Part shown: positions 34,951 to 47,072 of the stretch, piece by piece
How positions within the stretch are numbered: the first letter of the stretch is position 1
Layout of the letters: each line of letters opens with the position of its first letter
From: Adiantum capillus-veneris
Lineage: Eukaryota; Streptophyta; Polypodiopsida; Polypodiales; Pteridaceae
Reading direction: 5' to 3'
NCBI GenBank assembly: GCA_014529385.2
Contig: CM043970.1
Location: 60,005,523 to 60,069,522, forward strand
Length of the DNA: 64,000 nt
Translations under genes and position numbers: made by a program
Notes under the pieces: model-generated
What the model was told of the DNA's origin: nothing
The model's database searches: none
What the model saw: only the letters and a program-made list of their open reading frames with translations

Positions 34951-35233
34951 TGTTGGAATTAGGGTTGCAAGAAAACGCACACATCTTGGAGAAGATGAAG
35001 GAAGCTCAAGGCACACAATAGAGAGTGTATTACTTAGTGTGCAATGGAAAGATAGATAGCCCTAGAGTGATGGGCATATATACAATGCACGCGGGAAAAA
35101 AACCTAAAGAGGGAAAAATGCCCCAGTGGTCCTAGTGTGTTCACACACATCACTACCATATGTATATGGTAACAACTATCTATGGATATGAGTGAGGGAA
35201 GCAAAATATGGGAGCTTGACATTGAAATTAGCA
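34951..35233 (-). repeat. Copia 1 5' LTR
   Basis: Left end TGTTGGAATT; right end uncertain within ~15 bp, best guess ...TTAGCA at 35233. TATATATG box at 35075-35082 on the minus strand. Confidence 0.65.
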
Positions 35234-35939
35234 CCAATAGAAAAAGTTTAGTTTGATAGATCACCCATGAAACTAGATGATGAACAATCGTCGTATGGAG
35301 ATTGGGGATCAGAACAGTCAGACTCTACAAAAGTTGAAACCTTGTGAACACTATCGTCTTACTTCGGTGAGAATGAAGAGAAATCACTGGTTTGCCAAAC
35401 AAAAAAAACTAGAAAGGCCAAGACAGACTTTGGATATGGATAACTTATAGTCCATTATGTCTACACCAACTCAATGCACAATCACTCTGGGGAAGCTTCT
35501 AAAATTGAGACCACACCTATGGGGAGATATACAAACTACCATGATAAGGATGGGATTGAAAGGAATATCTCAAATGAACCTGGAAAATTTGCAAAAAGAA
35601 GAGACACAGACTAGACTTGTCAAGTCGATACCTATGAATAAGGTCGGGGACTATTGTGAAGATAATGAGGGAGACACGACCCTTCCAGTACAATACAATG
35701 ATGTAACAACTATGGCTATTTTAGACAATGGAGCAGGCATACCCATAGCAACCAAAGTTGTTTGGGAAGCTTGGGGAAAGCCATCAATTAGACAAACAAG
35801 GATGAAACTGCAATTGGATGACGGACACATAGAGAAACCAATGGGCCTACTAGAGAACATGATAGTCACCTCCTGCGCGATTAACTCCCAGCACACTTTT
35901 ACCATTGTAGATTTTGGGAAGAAACTCAATTACAAAATC
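35234..35939 (+). pseudogene. Element 3: gag end and protease 1, first segment
   Basis: Similar to element 1 from about SYWGDGGS (here SSYGDWGS near 35285) through the protease: TMAILDNGAGIPIA, in which the DSG Ser is Asn. It ends at NYKI, where element 2 has inserted, and resumes in frame at 43689 with ILRRPFM, the second retropepsin signature. In-frame stops occur near 35250 and before 35457. Confidence 0.85.
35935..35939. repeat. Target-site duplication AAATC, left copy
   Basis: Repeated at 43684-43688; flanks element 2. Confidence 0.93.
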
Positions 35940-36560
35940 TGTAATGGAATTGATATTTTGATGATATATTTGTGAAATATTTGATGAAGCATTGCAATGT
36001 TGATTTGAACTGTGGAATATGATCACTTGTTGGGTGTTGTGTGAGCAGATCAGTGATTGGCACGTGCTGGACAATAAGGCGATAGCAGTTATTCAGAATA
36101 AAATTGCCACCATTGGATTTTCTATGGCAAGCCTTAGTATTTATGGTTTAGTCATAAGTTGAGATGTACACAGCTATTAATTGTTACATTGAGCTCTTTA
36201 TGAGCCATGACTATTTTATGCCCAAGTGTGAACTGGATGTAACTCAATTTTGAGCATGAACTTTTCTATAAATTAAATACGTGCAAGAGGGACATGCTCA
36301 CTCTTGCACGGGGGGAGATTTCACCCAACGCCCTGTCTTTCTTCTCTTCTCTCCTCCCTTCTCTCTTGCCCTGCCGGCGTAGCACTCCTCTCTAGGAGGT
36401 GCGCCTGCACGTTCTCGCTTACTCTCTCTCACTCTCTATGTTCGTGTACAGCTTCTATTCCGTGCTCGTGGATATGCCAGGTATGCGTATTTATCGTTTA
36501 ATGGTTTGTAGCAGGCTATTTTGGATATTATGCAGGGCAGCCAGGCTTCCGTTTGTAGCA
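35940..36560 (+). repeat. Element 2, 5' LTR
   Basis: Starts TGTAATGGAATTG, ends GTTTGTAGCA. TATAAATTA at 36267-36275 is a plausible TATA box, followed by a CT-rich stretch. Confidence 0.95.
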
Positions 36561-36561
36561 G

Positions 36562-36573
36562 TGGTATCAGAGC
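36562..36573 (+). promoter_or_regulatory. Primer-binding site, tRNA-Met, element 2
   Basis: TGGTATCAGAGC one base after the 5' LTR. Confidence 0.95.
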
Positions 36574-38167
36574 CCAGGACTACGCTCCAATCAATTTCAA
36601 CATTACAAAGGTTGCGCATGCAAGGATAAGTGCAACTTTGATCCTAAGTAGTTTGATTATGATTAATAATTTGCTTCAAATTTCCATTAATCGCACGATT
36701 ATGATTATAATTTGCTTCAAAAAAAAATTTAATCGCATGATATCTTTGCTAATCGCATCTTAATTGCATGCCTATGGTGGAGTTTCACCATGAACAACTA
36801 TCTCCGTGCACGGGGTAGTTTACGTTTGTACAAGATTACTCTAACAAGGTTCTTGCTTGCTTTTGGTGGGAACACCCTCATATTCCCTGTGTTTAATTAT
36901 TACCCTAAGGGCAAATACTTATCGTCGTCTCCTCTCCTTCTCTGTCTCTGTGTTGCGCCAGCCTCACGGGCTGTTGGGGGTGCCACTCCACCTGCAGAGG
37001 GCTCAGCAGGCCCTGCCGACCGTACGCGACCTGGAAGACCAGCCTCCATCGGCTCCCCTCTGGTCATTCGGCTCTTTAGCCTGCAACCACTGCCCCGCTA
37101 TTCCTGCGGTACTGATTTTTTTATAGCTTACCTACTTCTCCCCCCTCCGAGTTCACTTCGCCCTCACCCTCACCTTTATCTGTGGCGGCTCTCACAACCC
37201 AACACCCAGACGCCGCTGAACCACTCTCTCTCTCTCTCTTTCTTGCATGCCGACCACACCTTCTCTGTCTCCTTCTCTCTTGCCCTCTCATATTCAACAA
37301 CCCCGCCCCACTTCTCATTGACGACTGGAAGACCAAAAAATCCTCCCATATCTCTCTCCTCCAACCACTAGACCTAATGACTTGATAACGGCCTCACGAG
37401 ATCACTGCAAGGAATACCGACCATTGGATATCGACTGCGCGACCCCTTCTTTTGGAGTGCCATGCAGAGGTTCTGAAGTAAAGGAACACCTCCAGTAACT
37501 CACTCGCCTCATAGTCTCTCTCTCTTCGCTCTTGGACGATACCCACGGGATGATGATGGCGTTCAAAACTGAACAGTAAGGGCTCTGTTTCTTTTGTGGG
37601 GTGTTCTTTTTTTTACTCCCGACTCCCTACAGAGCAGAGAGGGATTACCAAAGGGAAGCTACACACATAGCCTATGCAGCTACCTAATACACACACACAT
37701 ACACAGTGTCAACATCCTCAACATCTCGATGGAACGGACCGCATCTCGCTACCCAAATAGCGACCCTCGGGACGTATCCATCACTATTGCAAAATAAGCC
37801 GCAACGATAGCCATCATCGTTCTTCGCCTAGACCGACCTTGTCGCACCTCTCCAACAGGGTGGTAATTCTCGTCGTTCTTCTCCAATCATATGCCTCCTC
37901 TGCTATGCCGCATTCACAACCAACAACACGTTGATTGCGCGCCGCTACATCATCAACAAACCACTCGTTTGCATCGCTTCTATGACAAAAACCTCGCAAT
38001 TTCCCTACACCACCGTGAGCTTCGCACTACCTGGCGTTGGGCTTACGAACTCTTTTACTCTATTTGACAGCATGGAATTAGGTTAGTCGAATTTATTTGC
38101 CGCAAACCTTCTACCCCGGATCGGGATTTGCAGCAAATCAACATAATTACCAATTTTCCCACTCATC
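36574..38167 (+). other. Element 2 untranslated leader
   Basis: A long 1.6-kb leader, C/T-rich, with several short ORFs that show no conserved domain. No primer-like or repeat structure was found in it. Confidence 0.6.
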
Positions 38168-39318
38168 ATGGAGACAAATGGTGCAAGTGCCCCCTCCAAT
38201 TGGACCAGTGATTCACCTCTCCCGGCACCGACCTTGGAGCAACAAGTATTCTTGCTGCAACAGGAATTAGAGATTGCGAATCAATGCCTCGCCGCAAATG
38301 ATCAAAAACAAGCACGCGAAGACGACAATGAAGATGAACGTATGATCAAAATTTTGAAGGCTGCGTTCGAAGCTCAACAATCCAGCAAAGAGGCAAAGAT
38401 AAGTAAAAAATCTTTCACGTTTTTCAAGTTTGATGGTCGCAAAATTGGTAAAATGGTGCTGTCTTGGTTAACTCAATTCGACGATTATTTTGTTGGCAAA
38501 TCTTTCACTGAAAAAGATAAAATTAAATGTGCTACTAATCACCTTTCTGGTCAAGCTTCACTCTGGTGGAGCGTGCTTTGCAAAACGGCAAAACGACCAT
38601 CAACTTGGGACAGTTTTCAACAGCGGGTCACAGATTCCTTCCTACCTCCTCAATTTGGCCTTGACGCTCGTCGTGCTTGGGCCAAATTCTCCAGGATGCA
38701 AGAAGACACCATCTCTCGTTACGCTGACAGCTTTTGGGAACGTCTTCTACTCCTCCTTATGGTAGAAGAAGTGCCTGCAGAGTCTCTCCAACGCAAATAT
38801 GAAGACGGTCTTCCCAATGGTATAGAGTCAAAACTCAATTCTCTTAAACCGGCGTCTCTTTATGAAGCTATATCCTTGGCCTACGATGTTGAGAAAGAAA
38901 TCAACTCTATCGTCCATGAAGTGCACAACATACGCAACCCCAACCGTCCCAATTTTCAACCTCGCAATCAGTGGGGTAACAAAAACCGCAACCGCAATCG
39001 CAACGGTAATAATTTCAACATGTATACTTCAAACCCTCGCACAAATAATTACGCACAAAACCGTCCACCTCCTTTTCCTCGTCGTCACCAAAATAATCAT
39101 TGCCCACAACACAATCCCACCACTCCACCCACACACACTGCACCTCAAATTCAAACACACATTATCACCCCAACCCCCCCGCACATCGCAATAGTGTTTG
39201 GTGCTTCAAATGCCGCCAATACGGCCATGTTGAAGCCAACTGTACCAACAACCGTCCACCCGGTCCTCCCAACCCACAGCTCGCCTACACAACATCAAAG
39301 ATGAATCAGAACCCCTAG
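38168..39318 (+). pseudogene. Gag, element 2
   Basis: ATG at 38168. Capsid core: FFKFDGRKIGKMVLSWLTQF, LSGQASLWWSVL, FLPPQFGLDARRAWAKFSRM, ISRYADSFWERLLLL. A basic Asn/Arg-rich tail follows. Near 39180 a C homopolymer shifts the frame by one; the zinc knuckle [14 protein letters not shown] is read in the new frame up to 39318. Confidence 0.9.
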
Positions 39319-39326
39319 ACGACGCC

Positions 39327-40571
39327 ATGGCTGATTGGAGAGCCGCAACCCCACCTCACGTACCAGGTATGCCAATTTCAATTCATGATTTTCTCTGTCA
39401 GAAAGGCAAAATTCAAAATTCAAGTGTGTCTATTTTACACGATGATGGTAGTTCACACGATTTTATTTCTGAAAAATTGGTTCGAAAATTGAATTTAACC
39501 ACCACACCATCTACATACAAAGTTAAATGTGCTTTTCAAGGCACTAGGTACAATGGCACATGTGAAATTAAATCTCTCACAATTACCATTGGTGATTACA
39601 GAGAACAGCGTGATTTTTTAATTGCACCATTGCAATCCACCAATATCATTTTGGGCATGCCTTTTCGACACCAACATAATCCACAAATTTACTATCGCAC
39701 ACACACAATGAATTTCACTTTCAACGGAAAATCTATTTCACTTTTGGTTGATGCATCACTTGCTATGTTTCCCTTGATATCACACACACAAGCAAAACGT
39801 GCACTACAAAAGGATGACAAAGCATACATGGTATTTGTTACTGAAGTGGAGCACACACAATTGTCTCTCTCAGACACACATAATGATTTCCTCTCACAGT
39901 ATAATGATTGTTTTGTGGATGATTACCCCCCTCACCTCCCACCCTCTCGTGGTGAATTTGAAATTTTTCCAGGCTCACAACCTCCACACAAAGCACCATA
40001 TAGACATAGTCCCTTGCACCAACAAGAAATCCAAAAACAAATCACCGAACTCCTAGATAAGGGCCTCATCTGTCCTAGTGCATCCCCTGTTGGTGCCCCG
40101 GTTCTCCTAGTCCAAAAGAAAAACAAAACTTTTCGCATGTGCATAGACTATCGTGCATTAAACAAGGTCACTGTCAAAAACTGCTATCCCATCCCACGTA
40201 TAGACGACCTCCTAGATCGCTTACGCGGAGCGAAACTGTTTAGCAAAATTGACTTGAAATCAGGATACCATCAAATCCGTATGCACCCTAACGATATGTT
40301 TAAAACTGCATTTCGTACCCATTCTGGTCATTATAACTTTATTGTCTTACAGTTTGGTCTCACAAATGCACCTGCCACTTTTGCTAGGATGATGAACAAA
40401 ATATTTCTTGATTATCAAGACTTTGTTATTGTGTTCTTTGATGACATTTTGATTTTTAGTCGTGATGAGCACGAACACAAAAATCACCTGCATATCTTCT
40501 TTGAGTTATTGCGTGACCACCAGTTGTTTGCAAATCCAAACAAAAGTACATTTTTTTCAAACACACATTGA
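39327..40571 (+). pseudogene. Protease and reverse transcriptase, element 2
   Basis: Protease motif [14 protein letters not shown] has DDG in place of DSG/DTG, and NIILGMPF is the second signature. [54 protein letters not shown] and [11 protein letters not shown]. The frame shifts in a T homopolymer near 40551. Confidence 0.92.
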
Positions 40572-41221
40572 CTATTTAGGCCACATAGTCTCAGAAAAAG
40601 GTACATCTGGTGACCCTCAAAAGATTGACACTATTAAAACATGGCCTACCCCCAAATCCATGCATGACATAAAATCCTTTTTAGGTTTAGCAGGCTTTTA
40701 TCGAAAATTTGTAAAAAACTTCTCACACATTGCATCACCAATGACCACTCTACTTCGTCAAAAAGTACCATTCAATTGGGGGCCCGCACAACAAAAATCA
40801 TTTGACACTCTCAAGTAGCTCCTTACACATACCCCCATCCTACAATTACCCGACTTCACACAACCCTTCTTTGTAGTTGTTACAGACGCGAGTGGCTCAA
40901 GCATAGGCACAGTCTTAATGCAAAATGATCACCCACTTGCCTACGAAAGTCAAAAACTCAAACCATCTGAAACCAAATACAACACATACGATAAAGAATT
41001 GCTAGCCGTGGTCCACGCTCTAGACATGTGGAAACACTATCTTATGGGCTCCGAAGTTTTAATCAAGACTGACCAACATGTCATTAAACATCTTCTAACT
41101 CAATCTACCATTTCTGACCGTCATATCCAATGGGCCGGTTTTATTCAAAATTTTCATCCTATGATACTACCAACCAGGTAAAGCGAATGTAGTAGCAGAC
41201 GCATTAAGTAGAAAACCTGAA
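40572..41221 (+). pseudogene. RT thumb and RNase H, element 2
   Basis: [20 protein letters not shown] and KSFLGLAGFYRKFVKNFSHI, TAG at 40816-40818, then FFVVVTDASGSSIGTVLMQ, YDKELLAVVHALDMWKHYL and LIKTDQHVIKHLL. Another frameshift near 41170 precedes the conserved ANVVADALSRKPE. Confidence 0.9.
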
Positions 41222-42785
41222 GTGAATGTACTCTCTGTTACTCGTTCATGTGTCTTCGATAAAATCAAGCATGCTTATTTGAATCACATTTCTATGAGTG
41301 ACGTGCAATCTTTTCATTCTATGCCTAACACATATGCTCACGATCCACATTTTTCATGTGCTTGGTTTGAAATAACTCACAATAATGGTCTTCCCTATGA
41401 ACACTACACATTGGCAAACGGTTATCTTTATTTTCAGCAAAAGCTATGCATCACAACACCCTTCAAGGAACTAGCAATGACTGAGATGCATGCACCACCA
41501 TATATGGGTCACCAAGGAATTCAATCCACACTCACTGCATGTCAACATCATTTTTTTTGGCCTGGAATGAAGCACGATATCACAAAATTTGTTTCAGAAT
41601 GTTTGATATGTCAAAGAGTTAAACGTCATCATGGTAAGTCTTATGGTCTTTTAATGCCTCTCCCCATCCCTGCTGGCCCTTGGGAACAAATCTCCATGGA
41701 TTTCATCACGGGACTCCCTACCACATCCTCGCACAATGAGATGATATGGACCATAGTTGGCCGTTTTAGCAAACAAGCATACTTTGTATCCTGCAAAAAG
41801 ACATTGTCTGCACCAAAGGCTGCGAAGCTTTTCCTCCAAACCATCTTCCCTTATCATGGCTTCCCCAAGGTCATTCTCTCCGACAGTGATGGACGCTTTT
41901 GCAATCATTTTTGGGTCGCCGTAGCCAAAAACTTAGGCTCTAAAATGGATTTCACATCTGCATTTCACCCTGAAAGTAATGGTCAAACAGAAGCCACAAA
42001 CAGTACTATTATGGACCTTCTTCGATCTTATACCACTAAAAATATTGCAAACTGGGACCAACACCTCCCTATGCTTCAATTTGCTTATAATAAAACCCCC
42101 CACTCCTCCACAAACCGTGCACCCTTTGAAATTGTCTATGGGAAGAAACTCCCTGTCCCTGTCTCCACTATTAGCATTGATGTCCCTACGGTTAGAAAGA
42201 GATCACACACACATTTTACAAGAAGCCACAGCTTGCATTAAACGAGCACAACAACGATACACTGCACAAGCCAATAAGAAATGTAGACCTGCACCTTTTA
42301 AAGAAAACGACCTTGTTTGGCTTAGAATAGAAAATGACCTTGTTTGGCTTAGAATAGAAAAACGATGTTTAAACAGTGTAGAAAAACATCCTAAAGTAAA
42401 ATTGGCCCCTAGATTTTATGGCCCATTCAAAATTCTTCATAAGATAAATGAAAATGCGTTCCGCTTGTGCATTCCCTCACATTGGAAAATACACAACTCC
42501 TTCCATGTCAGTTTGTTGAGACCACACAAGGGACCTATTCTCGACACCCCTACCACAGTTGACCCCCCCTTCATTGAGGACGACGAAGAAATTCTGACTC
42601 CCGAAAGAATTTTAGATCATGACATGACCACCTGCAGAGGAAACCAGTACATAAGATATTTGGTAAAATACAAAAACCAATCTTTGGAAGAGTGTCAATG
42701 GATTTCCGAACAATCGCTAAGTCCGCACCACCATCACTTGATACTTGCATACCACACACCTAGGGACACAGATTCGCCGATTTAG
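41222..42785 (+). pseudogene. Integrase with chromodomain, element 2
   Basis: HHCC module: MHAPPYMGHQGIQSTL, HHFFWPGMKHDI, CLICQR. DDE: ISMDFITGLP, ILSDSDGRFCNHF, SNGQTEATNST. After a frameshift near 42195 the C-terminal domain follows with a 27-bp in-frame duplication (ENDLVWLRI twice, 42303-42356), then FYGPFKILHKINENAFRL. The chromodomain-like end reads ILTPERILDHDMTT...YIRYLVKYKNQSLEECQW. Confidence 0.92.
42303..42356 (+). repeat. 27-bp in-frame tandem duplication in element 2 integrase
   Basis: Two adjacent copies of GAAAAYGACCTTGTTTGG plus nine more bases, with one C/T difference. It doubles the nine residues ENDLVWLRI. Confidence 0.95.
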
Positions 42786-42970
42786 GCAGTGCCTCTCTTC
42801 TAGTGTAGATTCGCCAATTTAGGCAAAACGAATTTTAAAAGTGCAGATCCGCCGGTTTAGGCAGCACTAGTGTAGATTCACCAATTTAGGCAACACGAAT
42901 TCAAAATTCAGATCCGCCGATTTAGGTAGTGCGACCATTGGTGTAGATCCGCCGATCTAGGCAACACCAA
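42766..42970 (+). repeat. Minisatellite-like repeat in the 3' untranslated part of element 2
   Basis: Six degenerate copies of GTGTAGATCCGCCGATTTAGGCA with spacers of 10-20 bp, alternating 'gtgc' and 'aacac' ends. It lies between the integrase stop and the 3' LTR; 42971-43071 has only the run-up to the LTR (GGACAATTGTCTTTCAACC). Confidence 0.85.
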
Positions 42971-43071
42971 ATTACTAGACCACTCTACCATGGCTGGCCA
43001 CCACTGTCGCTAGTTTGGTTTTGGTAACAATTGAGGACAATTGTCTTTCAACCCCGGGGTATGTAATGGAA

Positions 43072-43683
43072 TTGATATTTTGATGATATATTTGTGAAAT
43101 ACTTGATGAAGCATTGCAATGTTGATTTGAACTGTTGAATATGATCACTTGTTGGGTGTTGTGTGAGCAGATTAGTGATTGGCACGTGCTGGACAATAAG
43201 GCGATAGCAGTTATTCAGAATAAAACTGCCACCATTGGATTTTCTGTGGCAAGCCTTAGTATTTATGGTTTAGTTATAAGTGGAGATGTACACAGCTATT
43301 AATTGTTACATTGAGCTCTTTATGAGCCATGACTATTTTATGCCCAAGTGTGAACTGGGTGTAACTCAATTTTGAGCATGAACTTTTCTATAAATTAAAT
43401 ACGTGCAAGAGGGACATGCTCACTCTTGCACGGGGGGAGATTGCACCCAACGCCATTTCTTTCTTCTCTTCTCTCCTCCCTTCTCTCTTTCCATGCCGGC
43501 TAGCACTCCGCTCTAGGAGGTGCGCGTGCACGTTCTCGCTTACTCTCTCTCACTCTCTATGTTCGTGTACAGCTTCTATTTCGTCACCTCGTGGATATGC
43601 CAGGTATGCGTATTTATCATTTTATGGTTTGTAGCGCACTATTTTGGATATCATGCAGGGTAGCCAGGCTTCTGTTTGTAGCA
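43072..43683 (+). repeat. Element 2, 3' LTR
   Basis: Matches 35940-36560. It is directly followed by the AAATC target duplication. Confidence 0.95.
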
Positions 43684-43688
43684 AAATC
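43684..43688. repeat. Target-site duplication AAATC, right copy
   Basis: Pairs with 35935-35939. Confidence 0.93.
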
Positions 43689-44600
43689 ATCTTGAGAAGA
43701 CCATTCATGAGATAGATACAATTAATTCAAGACTGGGGCAATGATAATCTCTACCTGAAACAAGTAGGGGTAGTCACTCAAGTGAACTTGAAAGACCATT
43801 CTTACAAGGATGTCCTGAGGACACCAATACACGAATTGGACTTTGAAACTTTTGAAAAAATTGAATTGCCATCATGGGTACATAAAAACACTCCAATTTG
43901 GATGTGTGGTACTTCTCAACTAGGAAGCTTACAAAAGGAATATTGTGTTATGGACAAAGATGTAAATGACGCAAATCACATACCATAAGCATTCCTTGAA
44001 CATTTTTTTGAACCTTTTGAATGGAGACAAATCCTGGCCACCATCAATATATGTATTAATCAATCTACACCTACACATTTTTATGGCAAAGAGGGCTATG
44101 ATATAGTCCCCATCCAAATGGTATCTATTGAGATGATCGAGGAGCAACATGTATTGTTTGATCACTATTACGATGCTACGAATGAGTGGGAAGAAGAACC
44201 AATTACAATAGAGGGGTCGAACTTTGAGAAGGAGCAGGTAAGAGCCAAGCTTCTACTTAGAGGGGAAGAAAGATTTTTTGAGTTTCCAAACCAACACCAA
44301 AGACGCCAACAAAGACACTGGAAAAAATGCGACCATAACTTAAGAAGTAAAACTACAAAATGGACATTGGAAACCAAGAGTTAGTTCTTGATGAAAGTGA
44401 ACGCAGTGAACTCATAAAAGATAAGATAATTGGAAGATATCCAAACGTAGAGTATGCAAAGATACAAAACCAAACAAAACCAAGGTCGATAAAGCCAAAT
44501 AAAATCAAAGGGAAAGAACCTCTGATGACAAAGATAGAGAAAAAAGAAAAATATAAAGAACTAAAATGAACCTTGAAAGAAGTATGGACCATGAAAATGG
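43689..44600 (+). pseudogene. Element 3: protease 1 end and linker
   Basis: ILRRPFM, QDWGNDNLYL and VNLKDHSYKDVLRTPIHELD correspond to element 1 (QDWGYDHIYL and VNLRDHSYKDVNRTPVEEFD). The acidic linker and basic stretch before RT are also recognisable (RGEERFFEFPNQHQRRQQRH against FYDFPNQTKQRQKRYREK). Several in-frame stops. Confidence 0.85.
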
Positions 44601-46111
44601 AATCAGACAGTGACAAATTGGGAAAAATCAGTGTTCCAACGCATTATAAGAAATAAACTTTACAAGATCGTAGGATCATTGTGGAGCAACCCTTGCGACA
44701 ATCAATAGTCCTATGAAGGGCTGGAAAATGCCAAATGAATTGACCTTGCCAAGCCTAGAGAAGAGCCATAGCCGGCATACATAGCCAAGGATCTATCACA
44801 AGAAGAAGATGAGATTCTCATGAGAATGTTAAAAGAATACAAGGATTTTTTTGCACGGTCTTATAAAGATCTCAAAGGGGTGGATCATGCCAGATGCCAG
44901 CACACTATCCCTATGAGAGATGACGCTAAGCCAAGTAGACAAAGACCATAAACCTATAATGAGACCTTTACCAAGAAAATCAAGGAAGAGATAGAGAAAC
45001 TCAAGGAGGATGAGTTTATCTATGAAATAGAACACACTGATTGGGTATCACCAATTGTAGTGGTTCCTAAAAAGAATGAAAAACTTAGAGTGTGTGTCAA
45101 TCTCAAAAAGGTGAACTCCACCACCATATGCGATAACTATCCTCTTTCCATCATTGATTACATGCTAGAATGAGTAGTTGGAAGGAAAGCCTATAGCTTT
45201 TTTGATGGCTTCTCTGGATACAACCAATTGACTATCAATCCCAAGGACCAACATCAAATGGTTTGCCATGGAGTGCAAAATTTTTACTTATCGGCGGCGA
45301 GTAATGCCTTTCAGATTGACCAATGCACTGGCAACATTCTAGAGGTTAATGAGCCATGCCTTTAACAAGTATCTGTGAAAGTTCTTGGAAGTATACATGG
45401 ATGATCTTTGTGTGCACTCCACGAAACAAGAAAGTCATTTCAAACATTTATGATGTGTCTTTGAGAAATGCCGTCTATATAGGATTTGCTTAAATCCTGA
45501 AAAATGTGTTTTTATGGTTAGACAAGGCAAAATTCTTGGACATATTGTGTCAAAAAATGGTATAGCCACAGACATGGAAAAGGTGGCAGTGATCACAAAA
45601 ATGTCTAGGCCAACAACTATCAAAGAAGTTCAAGCATTTATGGGACATTGTGGTTACTATCATAGATTTATCTACATCCATGCAGTAATTGCTCGGCCTA
45701 TATATAGCCTTATCACTCATTTTGAATGGAGTAATGAATGTGAGGAATCTTTCCAAAAGCTTAAACAAGCTTTGAGCTTAGCACCAATACTGAAAGCTCC
45801 AAACTAGAAGAAAGTTTTCCACGTACATGTTGATGCTTCAAGTTATGCCATTGGTTGCAACTTAGCCCAGTCAAGAGAAGGAACAATGGATTTTCATATC
45901 TCCTATGCTAGCAAACAATTAAACCCGGCAGAAAAGAACTATAGTCTTGGCATGGTGTATTCATTCAAGAAATTTTGACACTACATGTTAGCTAACATGT
46001 TTGTCTTTTTTGTAGACCACCATTAAGACTTACTCTACTTGGTGAACAAGCCATGCAATACATGTAGGATATTAAGATGGTTTATCATCCTACTTGAATT
46101 CAACTTCATAG
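44601..46111 (+). pseudogene. Element 3: reverse transcriptase and RNase H start
   Basis: EYKDFFARSYKDLKGVDHA, WVSPIVVVPKKNEKLRVCVN, AYSFFDGFSGYNQL, then a frameshifted stretch to YMDDLCVHS near 45390. MVRQGKILGHIVSKNGIATD and QAFMGHCGYYHRFIYIHAV continue it. RNase H: VFHVHVDASSYAIGCNLAQS and SYASKQLNPAEKNY. Interrupted at 46111 by the solo LTR. Confidence 0.88.
46107..46111. repeat. Target-site duplication CATAG, left copy
   Basis: Repeated at 47068-47072, directly outside the solo LTR. Confidence 0.92.
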
Positions 46112-47067
46112 TGTTGACCGCTGGGTCAACAACACAACATAACTCAAGTTTCGTACCAAAGTCTTATCTTTTGCAAGTTATGAAATGCTGCGGATTATGG
46201 CTATAAACGTCATTTGTAATGGGTAGTTATTCTAGTTTCAGAAGCCGGGGTGCAATGGCACTTCCAGATTGTAAATACAAAGCCATTTGACCCTTTCAAC
46301 CCCATTTTTGGTTAAACCTAAGGTAGCCTTAGTATATAAGGTACCTAGGTCATTTTGTAAGAGGACTTTTATCATAATCAGAACTTAGCGCTGCTGTCTA
46401 CTGTGTGTGAGAGAGAAAGAGAGTGAGCTTGAGCTTTATCCTCTCGCTACGCCCGGCTCGCTCAACACATTGGAGATCTGACTGCACCATTGTTGTAGGC
46501 TCGAGGAGAGCTACACGACAACGCCAAGCATTCCACGCGAGACAAAGCGCACACGCCGACGCATCTACGAGCTATTTGTGGCCGTAAGTGTATCAAACGA
46601 TGTTTTTTTTCTGCGTGCTAGTAGTCTATAGAATCGTGGTGACATAAGCTACGCATAGGTACTCATAAATTTCAGTTTCGGGCACTTTCAAAATTCAGCT
46701 CTATCATCCTACGCGTTTTCCGCAGATGGGTTTAGAGTGAGGGTTTTGAGTGTAGAAGCGTAGGGACAGGTGTATCCTAGTGAGGGGATGGTGTTCCTTA
46801 AGTTTCGTATGAATCTGGCATGATTAGGTGAGTTACCTTCCGTATGTGTGTATGTGGCTAGGTGGTGTAGTTGAGGGCAGTGAGGTTCTTGATTGTGGTT
46901 TAGTTGGCCTTCCAGAGTGTTGTATGTGTAGGATGGTCTCAGCTTGACAAGCTCAAGAGATTTCCTCCGTGTGCCTATCGTGTCATCTGTGTCCTCGATT
47001 GACATTATGTTGATCTAGGTAGTGTTTGCATGCACCTCATGGGTGTGTGAGTCACTCCCGTCCAACA
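46112..47067 (+). mobile_element. Solo LTR, 956 bp
   Basis: Starts TGTTGACCGC, ends CGTCCAACA, flanked by CATAG duplications. TATATAAG at 46333-46340 suggests plus-strand orientation. No internal domain remains, as after LTR-LTR recombination. Element 3 RNase H sequence reads through when it and one CATAG are set aside (EFNFIV continuing into VVKKG). It does not resemble the LTRs of elements 1, 2, A or B. Confidence 0.9.
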
Positions 47068-47072
47068 CATAG

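Larger units (their letters stand above)
34196..35233 (-). mobile_element. Ty1/copia element, 5' part only (copia 1)
   Basis: In minus direction: a ~283-bp LTR (34951 to about 35233), tRNA-Met primer site, short leader and the first part of gag, cut off at 34196. On its right the DNA returns to element 3 coding sequence, so copia 1 sat inside element 3 before the left part was lost. The right LTR border is inferred from where that coding similarity resumes. Confidence 0.7.
35940..43683 (+). mobile_element. Element 2: 7.7-kb chromovirus, complete ends
   Basis: LTRs of 621 and 612 bp (TGTAATGG...GTAGCA), AAATC target duplication, tRNA-Met primer site, gag, protease, RT, RNase H, integrase and chromodomain in that order. 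By eye the LTRs differ at some twenty sites. At least four frameshifts and one stop disable the polyprotein. It is a different family from A and B; protein motifs agree only at the superfamily level. Confidence 0.95.

Noticed and set aside
36304-37797. Several plus- and minus-strand ORFs of 60-190 codons in the element 2 LTR and leader
   Set aside because: They overlap the LTR, primer site and CT-rich leader and show no domain.
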